A program made the position numbers and the translations under genes. Positions 15,661-23,969 of a DNA stretch of 64,000 nucleotides are shown piece after piece; position 1 is the stretch's first letter; each line of letters opens with the position of its first letter. The notes beneath the pieces are model-generated. The model was given only the letters and a program-made list of their open reading frames with translations, did not search any database and had not been told where the DNA came from. Origin of the DNA: Brevundimonas alba (GTDB lineage Bacteria; Pseudomonadota; Alphaproteobacteria; Caulobacterales; Caulobacteraceae); NCBI RefSeq assembly GCF_011927945.1, contig NZ_JAATJM010000001.1:629501-693500 (forward strand), read 5' to 3'.

Positions 15661-16545
15661 ATGGCCGAGGGACCGGATCACAGGGCGGACGAGGCGGACG
15701 GGGCGCCGTTCTCCGTCGTCATGCCGGATGCGCCGGGCCGGTTCGTGTTCGCCTCTCCGCATTCGGGCGACCGGTATCCCGATGACATGGGCATGGCGTC
15801 GGGGCTGGAATCGGCCAGCCTCCGCAGCGCCGAGGACGCCCTGGTCGACAGGCTGATCACGCCGGGCATGAAGGGCGCCGCCCTGCTGTTTGGCCGGGTC
15901 GGCCGCGCCTATGTCGATCTGAACCGGGATCCCGCCGATCTCGACCCGGCGCTGGTCGATGGGCTTCAGGGCGCCGCGGCATCGGCGCGAACGACGGCGG
16001 GGTATGGCGTCATTCCGCGCCTGACCGGCGACGGGCGGGCCCTCTATGATCGACAGCTTTCCCTCGACGAGGCCCGCAGCCGGGTCGAGCGGACCCATGC
16101 CCCCTATCACGCCGCCCTCGACGACCTGATGCGCGCCGCCCACGCGCGCTGCGGCGAGGCGGTGCTGGTCGACTGGCATTCGATGCCGGCCCGGGCGACG
16201 CAGGGCGTCGGCGGCGCGCGCGGACCGGACGTGGTGCTGGGCGACCGGCACGGCTCGTCCTGCGCGGCGGCGCTGACGCGGCGGCTGCGCCGGTCGTTCG
16301 AGGCGCTGGGCTGGCGGGTGGCGCTGAACCAGCCCTATTCCGGCGGCTGGACGACACAGGCCTGGGCCCGGCCTTCAGAGGGTTTTCACGCCGTGCAGAT
16401 CGAGCTGAACCGGGCTTTGTATCTCGATGAGGCGACCCTGCAGCCCGGCCCCGGCTGGTCCCGCTGCGCCGCCGGCGTGGCGCGCGTGATCGACGATTTG
16501 TTGACCGATCTTCCGCCTCTCGGCCAAGGCGCCTCACGGGCGTAA
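15661..16545 (+). CDS. N-formylglutamate amidohydrolase family protein
   Basis: A 294-residue hydrolase of the N-formylglutamate amidohydrolase family, which releases formate and glutamate in one route of histidine breakdown. Family features seen are FASPHSGDRYPDD, RVGRAYVDLNRDP, LVDWHSMPA, GDRHGSSC, and LNQPYSGGWTTQ with EGFHAVQIELNR near the C-terminus. No hut genes are adjacent, so the in vivo substrate may differ. The frame begins at ATG 15661 after GGAG-rich sequence. The A-run and hairpin that follow its stop read as a terminator on the opposite strand. Confidence 0.85.
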   Translation: MAEGPDHRADEADGAPFSVVMPDAPGRFVFASPHSGDRYPDDMGMASGLESASLRSAEDALVDRLITPGMKGAALLFGRVGRAYVDLNRDPADLDPALVDGLQGAAASARTTAGYGVIPRLTGDGRALYDRQLSLDEARSRVERTHAPYHAALDDLMRAAHARCGEAVLVDWHSMPARATQGVGGARGPDVVLGDRHGSSCAAALTRRLRRSFEALGWRVALNQPYSGGWTTQAWARPSEGFHAVQIELNRALYLDEATLQPGPGWSRCAAGVARVIDDLLTDLPPLGQGASRA

Positions 16546-16626
16546 AAAAAGCCGCGCCCGAGGGCGCGGCATAAAAGTCTTTAGGGAGGAAACGCCCAGG
16601 AAGGGCATGACGCCTCGCGGCGTCGA
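16544..16626 (-). ncRNA. Candidate small RNA with exposed CCUCC motif
   Basis: Read on the minus strand this 80-odd-base segment looks like a complete sRNA. A 6-bp hairpin GACGCC-GCGA-GGCGTC (16624-16609) is followed by a small stem GCCC/GGGC (16606-16594), then an unpaired TTTCCTCCCT (16592-16583, an anti-Shine-Dalgarno motif). A GC-rich intrinsic terminator (16570-16551) with seven T (16550-16544) ends it. A TTGACGC promoter lies just upstream. No minus-strand gene ends here that would need this terminator closer than 165 bases. The 5' end is inferred from the promoter. Related CCUCC-loop RNAs are known in other alphaproteobacteria. Confidence 0.55.
16551..16570 (-). terminator. Intrinsic terminator of the candidate sRNA
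   Basis: GCCGCGCC and GGCGCGGC form an 8-bp stem with a 4-base loop; on the minus strand it is followed by seven T (16550-16544). On the plus strand it is followed by ATAAAAGTCTTT, so it is a poor terminator for the amidohydrolase gene. Confidence 0.75.
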
Positions 16627-16631
16627 AAATC

Positions 16632-16660
16632 AAGCTAGTGTGCAGTGCACAAAGCGTCAA
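16632..16660 (-). promoter_or_regulatory. Promoter of the candidate sRNA
   Basis: Minus strand TTGACG (16660-16655) with TAGCTT (16637-16632) at 17 bases. In the Caulobacter housekeeping form (TTGACGS, 10-14 bases, GCTANAWC) the -35 fits and ACTAGCTT is a partial -10 at 14 bases. Start expected near 16626. Confidence 0.45.
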
Positions 16661-16791
16661 CCGGATATTTCGCACCTGCGATCACGCCATGTAACGACGA
16701 TTATCGTCCCAACCAGCGCCTCGTAACCGCTTTCAGCGGTGAGTTTCACCGCAAACCGTGCGCGATTGCGAAACAGCTGCGCCATTCCCAT

Positions 16792-17490
16792 TCAGTCCGA
16801 CGGCAGATGCTGCTCCAGTAGCCGCCGGGCCGTCCGCACCGCCCGGGCCGCCGGCGAGGCCGCCTGACGCCAGACCAGCAGGCAGAACACCACCACGACG
16901 CCCACAGCCAGCCACAGCGGCCCGAACAGCCAGGCCGCCGCCGCCAGTCCGAAATAATAGCCGCGCACCCCTTGGCTGAAGGCGCTCAGGGCCGGGTTGA
17001 GCAGATTGGCCGCCGCCTCGCCCAGCGCGACCCGGTCCGACTCCGTATGCATTTCCGGCGCGGCTCCGATCAGGGCAAGGGCGTAGTTCATCTGCCGGAT
17101 CGACCAGATGAAATCGAGCAGTCCCCGCGCCAGACAGAGCAGCACCAGCGCCAGCTTCGCCTCCAGCAGCCGGGTCGAACCCATGCCCTCGTCAATGATG
17201 GCCACGCCCTGCAACGCCTGTTCGCCGCCGAACAGGACGCTCGCGACCGCCGCGATCAGCAGCAGGCTGGTCGAGGCGAAGAAGCCCGCCGAATTGATGG
17301 TGTGGCCCATCAACTGGCTGTCGACGATCCGGACCTCCCGGTGGGTCATGACCATCATCCAGGCCCGCCGCACCACGATCATGTCGTCGTTCAGCGAGCC
17401 GCTGCGCCGGGCCAGAAGCGCCAGCAGCGGCCCGTAGCCGAGCCAGCACAGGAAGAACAAACCCAGCGCGAGGCCTTCGAAGATCGTCAT
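16792..17490 (-). CDS. DUF599 family membrane protein
   Basis: A 232-residue membrane protein of the DUF599 family. Hydrophobic segments lie at the N-terminus (LALGLFFLCWLGYGPLLALL), around FFASTSLLLIAAVASVLFGG, around LALVLLCLARGLLDFIW, and near the C-terminus (LAAAAWLFGPLWLAVGVVVV). The charged block RRAWMMVMTHREVRIVDSQL between the first two is typical. The start at 17490 (MTIFEG) has GGGAG seven bases upstream and is preferred over the ATG at 17517. Function unknown. Confidence 0.75.
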   Translation of the reverse strand: MTIFEGLALGLFFLCWLGYGPLLALLARRSGSLNDDMIVVRRAWMMVMTHREVRIVDSQLMGHTINSAGFFASTSLLLIAAVASVLFGGEQALQGVAIIDEGMGSTRLLEAKLALVLLCLARGLLDFIWSIRQMNYALALIGAAPEMHTESDRVALGEAAANLLNPALSAFSQGVRGYYFGLAAAAWLFGPLWLAVGVVVVFCLLVWRQAASPAARAVRTARRLLEQHLPSD

Positions 17491-17553
17491 GGCCGCTCCC
17501 GCTCCATCGCCCTGCAACTCGTGGCCCGCCGAACCGCCGGGGGCAAGTCCGCC

Positions 17554-17582
17554 TTGCTTCGGGCAAGTTGCGCGCCTATCAC
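17554..17582 (+). promoter_or_regulatory. Possible promoter of the pyrophosphatase gene
   Basis: TTGCTT (17554-17559) and TATCAC (17577-17582) are 17 bases apart, 45 bases before the start at 17627. GGGCAAGT occurs twice here (17541 and 17561). Confidence 0.35.
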
Positions 17583-17626
17583 GCCGCCCTCCCCGTTACC
17601 GCACTGCACCATAGACGAGCCCCGTC

Positions 17627-18184
17627 ATGAACATCGACGCCATTCCCGCCGGTCCGAACCCGCCCTGGGACGTCAACGTGGTCATCGAAATCCCGCAGGG
17701 CGGCCTGCCGGTGAAATACGAGATGGACAAGGCGTCGGGCGCCCTGTTCGTCGACCGCTTCCTGCACACGGCGATGTATTATCCGGGCAACTACGGCTTC
17801 ATTCCGCACACCCTGTCGGATGACGGCGACCCCTGCGACGTGATCGTGCTGAACCCGACGCCGGTCGTGCCGGGCTGCATCATCCGCTCGCGTCCCATCG
17901 GGGTGCTGAAGATGGAAGACGAAGCCGGCGGCGACGAGAAGATCCTCGCCGTGCCGGTCGACAAGCTGAACCCCTATTACACCGACATCGCCAGCTACCG
18001 GCAGCTGCCGGCCATTCTGGTCGAGCAGATCGAGCATTTCTTCACCCGCTACAAGGATCTGGAGAAGGGCAAGTCGGTCACGGTCAAGGGCTGGGGCGAC
18101 GCTGGCGAGGCCGCCGAACTGATCGCCGCCGGCATGCGCGCGCATCAGGACAAGCTGAAGGCCAAGGCCGCCAACGCCGCCTGA
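17627..18184 (+). CDS. ppa: Inorganic pyrophosphatase, family I
   Basis: A 185-residue soluble pyrophosphatase that hydrolyses PPi to phosphate and so pulls biosynthetic reactions forward. The family I signature [11 protein letters not shown] (D66, D68, D71) binds the metal ions, and [18 protein letters not shown] near the N-terminus and [13 protein letters not shown] before the signature are conserved. The C-terminal part ([21 protein letters not shown]) is complete, so the length is normal. It stands alone, between a divergent membrane protein and a Crp/Fnr regulator. Confidence 0.97.
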   Translation: MNIDAIPAGPNPPWDVNVVIEIPQGGLPVKYEMDKASGALFVDRFLHTAMYYPGNYGFIPHTLSDDGDPCDVIVLNPTPVVPGCIIRSRPIGVLKMEDEAGGDEKILAVPVDKLNPYYTDIASYRQLPAILVEQIEHFFTRYKDLEKGKSVTVKGWGDAGEAAELIAAGMRAHQDKLKAKAANAA

Positions 18185-18307
18185 GCGCGGGAGCCGAAAG
18201 TCGGCTCGCCGACGCTGTTCCGGCTCGCTTGAAATTCCTCAAGTCTCTTCGCAGATTAAGTCGATTTCCGGCGGACGGATCGTTCCGCCATCCCCTAATC
18301 GGCGAAT

Positions 18308-19012
18308 ATGCGCTCGGCCACGCTTCGTAATCACCTGCTTGATCGCCTGTCCCCGGAAGACCGGGATGCGGTGCTCTCCGCCTCGACCCGGTTCGAATTC
18401 GAACTGGGCCATGTCTTCGCCCAGGCGGGAGACGCGGTCGCCCACGTTCACTTCGTTCTCAGCGGCATCATTTCCGGCGTCGCGGACATGGAGGACGGCC
18501 GGACGGTCGAAACCTTCATGGTCGGCCGCGAGGGCGTCACCACCCCGGGGGCCGTCAATGTCCCGGTCAGAACCTATTCGCGTCTGACGGGTCAGTCGCC
18601 CGGCGAGACGCTCCGCATTGAGGTCAGCCGCCTGAAGGCGCTGGCCGACGAGCGGCCGAACCTGCGTGAGGTCGTCGCTCTCTACGCCGCGGGGCTTCAG
18701 GGGGAGTTGGAACAGTCCGGCGCCTGCAACGCCCTTCACCGCTCCGACCAGCGCTTCGCCAAATGGCTGCTGCGCTGCCACGACCGGATCGACGGCGACA
18801 CCCTGCACCTGACGCAGGAATATCTGGCCAGCCTGCTCGGCTCCCAGCGCACCACTGTGAACGAAGCGGCACAGGGACTGCAGAAGGCGGGCGCGATCAG
18901 CTATTCGCGCGGCCGGGTGACCATCCTGGACCGGGCCGCGCTCGAGCGCGCCGCCTGCGAATGCTACACCAACGGCCGCCGCTCCAGCCTCGACATCCCC
19001 AACCCGGAATAG
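18308..19012 (+). CDS. Crp/Fnr-family transcriptional regulator
   Basis: A 234-residue regulator with an N-terminal effector barrel (FEFELGHVFAQAGDAVAHVH, then GVADMEDGRTVETFMVGREG) and a winged helix. The recognition region is LHLTQEYLASLLGSQRTTVN, followed by GLQKAGAISYSRGRVTILD and the terminal AACECY. The last blocks match those of the regulator at 9868-10620, which makes them paralogues; both also carry an AKWLL segment before the DNA-binding domain. No [4Fe-4S] cysteines. The upstream 120 bases are AT-rich. Target genes are unknown. Confidence 0.85.
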   Translation: MRSATLRNHLLDRLSPEDRDAVLSASTRFEFELGHVFAQAGDAVAHVHFVLSGIISGVADMEDGRTVETFMVGREGVTTPGAVNVPVRTYSRLTGQSPGETLRIEVSRLKALADERPNLREVVALYAAGLQGELEQSGACNALHRSDQRFAKWLLRCHDRIDGDTLHLTQEYLASLLGSQRTTVNEAAQGLQKAGAISYSRGRVTILDRAALERAACECYTNGRRSSLDIPNPE

Positions 19013-19036
19013 CGGCCCCCAAGGGCCTGGCCGATC

Positions 19037-20215
19037 TCAGGGCCGTTCCACGCACATCGCCACGCCCATGCCGCCGCCGATGCACAGGGTCGCCAGACCC
19101 TTCTTCGCGTCGCGCCGCTTCATCTCGTGCAGCAGCGTCGTCAGGATGCGCGCGCCCGAGGCTCCGATCGGATGGCCGATGGCGATGGCTCCGCCGTTGA
19201 CGTTGACCTTCGCCGGGTCGAGGCCGAGCTCCTTCAGCACGCACAGCGACTGGGCCGCGAAGGCCTCGTTGGACTCGACCAGATCGAGATCGGCGACGGT
19301 CCAGCCGGCCTTCTCCAGCGCCTTCCTCGACGCGGGGATCGGCCCCGTGCCCATGATCGCCGGATCGACGCCCGCCGTGGCCGAGGAGACCACCCGGGCC
19401 AGCGGCTCCAGCCCGCGCGCCCTCGCATCGTCGGCGCTCATCAGCACGAGCGCGGCCGCCCCGTCGTTCAGACCCGAGGCGTTGGCGGCCGTAACCGACC
19501 CCTCCTTCGAGAAGGCCGGGCGCAGCGAGGCCATGGCCTCCAGCGTGGCGCCGTGGCGGATGTATTCGTCCTTGTCGACGACGGTGTCGCCCTTCTTCGA
19601 GGCGATGGTCACCGGCGCGATCTCGGCGTCGAACCGGCCTTCCTTCTGCGCCGCCTCGGCCTTGTGCTGGCTGGCGACGGCGAAGGCGTCCTGATCGGCG
19701 CGGCTGATCTGGAACCGGTCGGCGATGTTCTCCGCCGTCTGACCCATGTGATAGCCGTTGAAGGCGTCCCACAGCCCGTCGCGGATCATGGTGTCGATCA
19801 ACGACAGGTCGCCCATCTTCTGGCCGGTGCGCAGGTGCTGGGCGTGCGGGGCCTGGCTCATGCTCTCCTGACCGCCGGCGACAACGATGCGGGCGTCGCC
19901 CAGCGCGATCTGCTGCGCCGCGATGGCCACGGCCCTCAGGCCCGAGCCGCAAATCTGGTTCAGGCTCCAGGCCGGAACCTCCTTCGGAATCCCCGCGCCC
20001 ATGCTTGCCTGCCGCGCCGGGCCCTGCCCCGCCGCCGCCTGCAGCACATGGCCCAGGATCACCTCGTCGACCTCGTCGGGCCCCACGCCGGCCCGCTCCA
20101 GCGCCGACCGGATGGCGACCTCGCCCAGCTTCGATGCGGGCAGGCCCGAGAGCGCGCCCAGGAACGATCCGACCGGCGTGCGCGCGGCGGAAACGATGAC
20201 CACTTCGACAGACAT
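19037..20215 (-). CDS. Acetyl-CoA acetyltransferase (thiolase)
   Basis: A 392-residue type II thiolase that condenses two acetyl-CoA to acetoacetyl-CoA or the reverse. Active-site residues are the nucleophile C89 in [11 protein letters not shown], the histidine of [12 protein letters not shown], and C378 in CIGGGMG. Length and order are those of biosynthetic thiolases (PhaA/AtoB). The phaR regulator lies about 950 bases away on the other strand, which fits a role in polyhydroxybutyrate formation, but no reductase or synthase gene is seen, so phaA is not assigned. Confidence 0.93.
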   Translation of the reverse strand: MSVEVVIVSAARTPVGSFLGALSGLPASKLGEVAIRSALERAGVGPDEVDEVILGHVLQAAAGQGPARQASMGAGIPKEVPAWSLNQICGSGLRAVAIAAQQIALGDARIVVAGGQESMSQAPHAQHLRTGQKMGDLSLIDTMIRDGLWDAFNGYHMGQTAENIADRFQISRADQDAFAVASQHKAEAAQKEGRFDAEIAPVTIASKKGDTVVDKDEYIRHGATLEAMASLRPAFSKEGSVTAANASGLNDGAAALVLMSADDARARGLEPLARVVSSATAGVDPAIMGTGPIPASRKALEKAGWTVADLDLVESNEAFAAQSLCVLKELGLDPAKVNVNGGAIAIGHPIGASGARILTTLLHEMKRRDAKKGLATLCIGGGMGVAMCVERP

Positions 20216-20398
20216 TTGACTGACCTCGGGGAAGCGGCCCTACGAAGGGGGGAGGTCTCAGGCCGCGGGAAAAGAATTCGTGCCGTTTCTGCCGCATCGC
20301 GAAGCTTTCGTCACCCATCCACCCCGCATTCAGCGGATGGTCATCAGCGTGACCGCATGTTCGGGAACGAAAGCCCCCGCGTATGCCTTGAAAGGCCC

Positions 20399-21112
20399 AT
20401 GCTGATGGCGATGAAGCGAATTCTGGGCCGGGTCTGCGTCCCCGACGAGCTCGACATGATCGAGCACTACCGCACGCCGGCGGAGAAGACGGCCGACCTC
20501 GTCGTGCACGTCGTCGGCCTGACCCTCGCCGCGGTCGGCGGCGTCGCCCTGGCTGTGCTGGCGGCGCTCTATTCCGGGGTCGGCGCCGTGGTGGCCACGG
20601 CCGCCTACGCCCTGTGCCTGATCGCCATGCTGACGGTCTCGACCATCTACAACCAGACCCGCCCCTGCGCCGCCCGGCCGATCCTGCGCCGCATGGACGA
20701 GGCGGCCATCTTCCTCATGATCGCCGGCAGCTACACCCCCTTCACCACCCAGCGGTTCGAGGGCGCCTGGTCTATCGGCTTCACCATCCTGGTCTGGACC
20801 GTGGCTCTGGGCGGCGTCTTCGCCAAACTGGTCGCGCCCCGTATCTCGGACGCCTTCTGGAGCGCGGTCTATATCGGCTTTGGCTGGCTGGCCGTGCTGG
20901 CGCTCAAGCCGATGACCGAGACGGTCCACCCCATCGCGCTGGGCCTGCTGGTCGCCGGGGGCCTGATCTATACCGCCGGGGTCTTCGTCTTCATCAGCCC
21001 CAAGGTGAAGTTCCGCCGCGCCATCTGGCACGGCTTCGTCGTCACCGGCGCCATGACACACTGGGCGGCCGTGCTGGTCGGCGTCGTCCTCGCCCCCGCC
21101 GCCCTCGGCTAG
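20399..21112 (+). CDS. Hemolysin III family (PAQR-like) membrane protein
   Basis: A 237-residue integral membrane protein of the hemolysin III / YqfA family, related to PAQR receptors. Seven membrane segments are visible, and the family landmarks are EKTADLVVHVVGLTLA in the first helix, MLTVSTIYNQTR, RMDEAAIFLMIAGSYTPF, and the C-terminal RRAIWHGFVVTGAMTHW. The histidines and aspartate are those that bind zinc in relatives. The start at 20399 has AAAGG eight bases upstream; ATGs at 20408 and 20414 are alternatives. It lies between the thiolase and phaR genes. Function unknown. Confidence 0.85.
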   Translation: MLMAMKRILGRVCVPDELDMIEHYRTPAEKTADLVVHVVGLTLAAVGGVALAVLAALYSGVGAVVATAAYALCLIAMLTVSTIYNQTRPCAARPILRRMDEAAIFLMIAGSYTPFTTQRFEGAWSIGFTILVWTVALGGVFAKLVAPRISDAFWSAVYIGFGWLAVLALKPMTETVHPIALGLLVAGGLIYTAGVFVFISPKVKFRRAIWHGFVVTGAMTHWAAVLVGVVLAPAALG

Positions 21113-21169
21113 ACATTCTCCTCCGCAGCGCAGCATAGTGCGGCGTTGCAACAGGATCGGGGACCGCGC

Positions 21170-21769
21170 GTGGCCGACAAGAAGTCCGGAGCCGGCGAAA
21201 CCGTCGTCATCAAGAAATACGCCAACCGGCGGCTCTACAACACCGCCACCTCCGCCTATGTCACGCTTGAGGATCTCGCCCGCATGGTGCGCGAGGGCGC
21301 CGAGTTCGTGGTCTATGACGCCAAGACCAACGACGACCTGACCCGCCAGATCCTGACCCAGATCATCTTCGAGGAAGAGAGCCGCGGCGAGGCGCTGCTG
21401 CCCGTCCAGTTCCTGCGCCAGCTGATCGGCTTCTACGGCGGCCAGATGCAGGGCGTCCTGCCCAGCTACCTCGAAATGTCGCTCGACAGCTTCGCCCGCC
21501 AGCAGGAGCAGATGCGCGGCCAGTTCTCGAAAGCCTTCGGGGCCGCGCCGGGCGCCGGCCTGCTGGACGAGGCGGTCAAGCGCAACATGGCGCTGTTCGC
21601 CGACGCCATGAAGATGTGGCCCGGCTTCAACGCCGCCGCCGCCGCCCGTCCCGCCGCCGCCCCGCCGGAACAGCCCGCCGCCGATCCGCTGGCCGAGATG
21701 CGCCGCCAGATGGACGAAATGCGCACCCAGCTCGACAAACTGGCCCAGCCTCCCGGCAAGGGCGGCTGA
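21170..21769 (+). CDS. phaR: Polyhydroxyalkanoate synthesis repressor PhaR
   Basis: A 199-residue regulator of polyhydroxyalkanoate granules. The N-terminal PHB/PHA accumulation DNA-binding domain is clear (VVIKKYANRRLYNTATSAY, then VTLEDLARMVREGAEFVVYD and LTRQILTQIIFEEE), followed by the accumulation domain with LPVQFLRQLIGFYGGQMQG and a low-complexity, Ala/Pro-rich tail ending in a coiled-coil-like MRRQMDEMRTQLDKLA. PhaR binds granules and represses phasin genes. GTG at 21170 is taken as start because GGGGA lies just upstream. The next gene starts two bases after the stop. Confidence 0.93.
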   Translation: MADKKSGAGETVVIKKYANRRLYNTATSAYVTLEDLARMVREGAEFVVYDAKTNDDLTRQILTQIIFEEESRGEALLPVQFLRQLIGFYGGQMQGVLPSYLEMSLDSFARQQEQMRGQFSKAFGAAPGAGLLDEAVKRNMALFADAMKMWPGFNAAAAARPAAAPPEQPAADPLAEMRRQMDEMRTQLDKLAQPPGKGG

Positions 21770-21771
21770 TC

Positions 21772-22122
21772 ATGGGCGACGAGGTCCGCCCGGTCGGCCC
21801 CGTTCAGCGTCGCGACGAACGCCGCGAGGCCGACCGCCGGGCCGCCGAGCGCCGCGCCGCCTCGACCTCGCGCGACCTGGTCCCCGTCGAGTTTCCCGCA
21901 GAGCCTGCCGAGGCCCCGGCAAGACCTGCCCCCACGCCGCCCGCCGACGCCTCGCCCGCCGCCTTCGCCGCCCAGGTGATCGGCCAGTCGGGCCAGCGCC
22001 GCGGCCTCAAGGGCGGCCCGCCGGTGCTGGACGCCGCCCGCTCCACCTATCTCGGCAATGCGTACTCCGGCGCCGCCGAACGTCGTCCCAAGCCCGGCAA
22101 GGCGACCGACACCGACATCTGA
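21772..22122 (+). CDS. Hypothetical protein downstream of phaR
   Basis: A 116-residue protein of biased composition: a charged Arg/Glu-rich N-terminus (RRDERREADRRAAERRAAS), a Pro/Ala-rich middle and a C-terminal part with GQSGQRRGLKGGPPVLDAAR and STYLGNAYSGA. It is probably largely disordered. It begins two bases after the phaR stop, so the two are co-transcribed, and the C-terminal block looks like the conserved part. No function is assigned. Confidence 0.65.
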   Translation: MGDEVRPVGPVQRRDERREADRRAAERRAASTSRDLVPVEFPAEPAEAPARPAPTPPADASPAAFAAQVIGQSGQRRGLKGGPPVLDAARSTYLGNAYSGAAERRPKPGKATDTDI

Positions 22123-22181
22123 TCCCGCGGCACGGTCCTTGCTGACGACAGGCGCAAACGCCTCCGTCCGGGACCGCCGCC

Positions 22182-22250
22182 ATGCTGACCTTCCTCGCCC
22201 GCTCCGTCGACGTCACCGTCGTGGCCCTGATCTTCGTCGCCTTCAGCTAG
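22182..22250 (+). CDS. Possible 22-residue hydrophobic small protein
   Basis: ATG at 22182 opens a short frame, MLTFLARSVDVTVVALIFVAFS, that would form one membrane helix. There is no clear ribosome-binding site: CCGGGACC lies ten bases upstream. A hairpin AGGCG-CAAA-CGCCT (22150-22163) precedes it. It lies just before the riboswitch region. Coding status cannot be judged from length alone. Confidence 0.25.
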   Translation: MLTFLARSVDVTVVALIFVAFS

Positions 22251-22284
22251 GCTTGCACCGGCGTCCCGCCCCCGTTAGAGAGCG

Positions 22285-22545
22285 CCCCGTCATCGGGGAG
22301 TAGCCGCCCGCATATCCCAGCGGGGTTCGCGTCAACACACTTCCTCTCCCGGAGAGGATGGCGCGGAAAGTCTCCAGTGTCCCATCGGCTCCTCGAGGTT
22401 CCGTCCTCAAGCAGCGATCGCCCGCGGCGCGAGCGACAGGACCCTGCCAGGCACGGCAAGACCGCTGGCATTCGCAGGGGATTTCCACGCGGAGCCCGGC
22501 TGCGAACGCCACAGGTCTGTCCGCCGAGGCTCCGCGCACGAAGTA
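22285..22545 (+). promoter_or_regulatory. yybP-ykoY family (manganese) riboswitch
   Basis: The 300-base leader of the GDT1-family gene contains the yybP-ykoY hallmarks: GGGGAGTAG at 22295-22303, CGTCAACACACTTC at 22331-22344, and CCAGGCACGGCAAGACCGC (22447-22465) with the GGCAAGACC element. In characterised examples the aptamer binds Mn2+ and opens expression of exporters such as MntP, Alx and the GDT1-type MneA. Boundaries are approximate, and the expression platform probably lies between the last element and the TTG start at 22549. Confidence 0.75.
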
Positions 22546-22548
22546 AAG

Positions 22549-23112
22549 TTGGACGCCTTCCTCATATCGACCGGCCTCGTCTCAATCGCGGAGATCGGGG
22601 ACAAGACCATGCTGCTGGCCATCATGCTGGCCGCGGCCTGGCGCCGCCCGCTGCCCATCCTGCTCGGCATCCTCGCCGCCACCCTCGCCAACCACGCCTT
22701 CGCCGCCCTCGCCGGAACGGTGCTGGCCGCTTTCATGCACGGCGAGTGGGTGCGCTGGGTCGTCGGCCTCGCCTTCCTCGGCTTCGCCGCCTGGGCCCTG
22801 ATCCCCGACCGCTTCGACGAACAGCCGGACACCACCGAAAGGACCTTCGCCGGCGTGTTCTGGACCACCGCCGCCGCCTTCTTCGTCATCGAAATGGGCG
22901 ACAAGACCCAGGTCGCCACCGCCATGCTCGCCGCCCAGTTCCAGTCACTGCCGCTGGTCGTGGCCGGCTCGACCCTCGGCATGATGCTGGTCAACGGCCC
23001 GGCCGTCCTGCTTGGCGAGGCGGCGGCCCGCAAACTGCCGCTGAAATGGATCCGCATGGCGGCGGCCGCGGGCTTCGCCGCGACCGGTCTGTGGGTCCTG
23101 TTGGCGGGCTAG
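22549..23112 (+). CDS. TMEM165/GDT1 family (UPF0016) cation exporter
   Basis: A 187-residue membrane protein with six hydrophobic segments and two inverted copies of the family motif: EIGDKT at 15-20 and EMGDKT at 115-120. GDT1 proteins move Mn2+ or Ca2+ out of the cytoplasm, commonly with proton exchange. The riboswitch in the leader supports manganese export. The start is TTG at 22549; ATG codons further in would cut away the first motif. The stop overlaps the convergent metallophosphoesterase stop by four bases. Confidence 0.85.
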   Translation: MDAFLISTGLVSIAEIGDKTMLLAIMLAAAWRRPLPILLGILAATLANHAFAALAGTVLAAFMHGEWVRWVVGLAFLGFAAWALIPDRFDEQPDTTERTFAGVFWTTAAAFFVIEMGDKTQVATAMLAAQFQSLPLVVAGSTLGMMLVNGPAVLLGEAAARKLPLKWIRMAAAAGFAATGLWVLLAG

Positions 23113-23882
23113 ACCTCGAACACCCGATACGGCTTGTCGCCGAGTGTCCGCAGCACCGGCAGGGCGACGTTGTAGACCGGCGTCCCCTTGTGGGTCTTGC
23201 CCTCCGGCTGGCCCCGGTGGGCGTGGCCGTGCACCACCAGCGAGACGTTGTCGTAGCGGTCGATAGTCTCGCCCAGCCGTGACGAGCCGAGGAACGGATG
23301 AATCTCCGGCGGTTCGCCCATGACCGTGTCGACCACGGGGGAGTAGTGCAGCAGCACCACCGACCGCTCGGTGCGCAGCATGCGGATGGAGTTCTCGATG
23401 GCGTTGGCGTCCTCGACCGCCTCCTGCACGAAGCTCTTGATCGAGGCCTCGCCGAACGGGCTCAGCATGTAGCGGCCGAAGCCGCCGACGAAGCCCTTGC
23501 CGCCGGCGAAACCGACGCCCTCGATCTCGAACGCCTGCCCGGTCAGCATCTTCACGCCGGCGTCGCACATCAGCTTGGTCACGTGCTCGGGCTGGCCGCA
23601 TTCGTGCTCGTGATTGCCCAGCACCCCGACCATCGGAATCTTGCAGGCGCGGATGTCCTCCAGCAGGATTTCGACCTCGCGCGTCTTGCCGAAATTGGTC
23701 AGGTCGCCGCACAGGCACAGCACGTCCGCGTCCTCGTGCACCCGCTCGAACAGCTCGCGGTGCGGACGGTCGTGAGTCTCGCCCACGTGCAGGTCGCCGA
23801 CCGCCGCCACCCTCAGCCGCTTCGCCGGTCCCGGCTCCAGCCCCGGCTGCGGCGTCTGCGGATCGACAGGAAGGTCCGTCAT
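23109..23882 (-). CDS. Metallophosphoesterase family protein
   Basis: A 257-residue calcineurin-like phosphoesterase. All metal-site motifs are present in order: VGDLHVGET, CLCGDLTNFG, LGNHEHECG, LHYSPVV, and VVHGHAHRGQ. The substrate is not clear; the family includes nucleotidases, phosphodiesterases and DNA-processing enzymes. The nucleotidyltransferase gene lies 87 bases upstream in the same direction, suggesting that one makes and the other breaks a phosphoester bond. Confidence 0.85.
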   Translation of the reverse strand: MTDLPVDPQTPQPGLEPGPAKRLRVAAVGDLHVGETHDRPHRELFERVHEDADVLCLCGDLTNFGKTREVEILLEDIRACKIPMVGVLGNHEHECGQPEHVTKLMCDAGVKMLTGQAFEIEGVGFAGGKGFVGGFGRYMLSPFGEASIKSFVQEAVEDANAIENSIRMLRTERSVVLLHYSPVVDTVMGEPPEIHPFLGSSRLGETIDRYDNVSLVVHGHAHRGQPEGKTHKGTPVYNVALPVLRTLGDKPYRVFEV

Positions 23883-23969
23883 CGCGCCACCCGCGCGCAG
23901 CGAGCATGGAGCCCAACCTCGGCGCTCAAGCCGCGAGCGACCGCGTCGCGAGCATAGCGCCCCCTGACC

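Noticed and set aside
16551-16570. Terminator of the N-formylglutamate amidohydrolase gene
   Set aside because: On the plus strand the hairpin is followed by ATAAAAGTC, not a T-run; the T-run is on the minus strand.
16607-16728. Plus-strand small frame behind GGGAGG in the sRNA region
   Set aside because: The ribosome site is 16 or more bases from the ATG, the frame has no family match, and the opposite strand explains the hairpins better.
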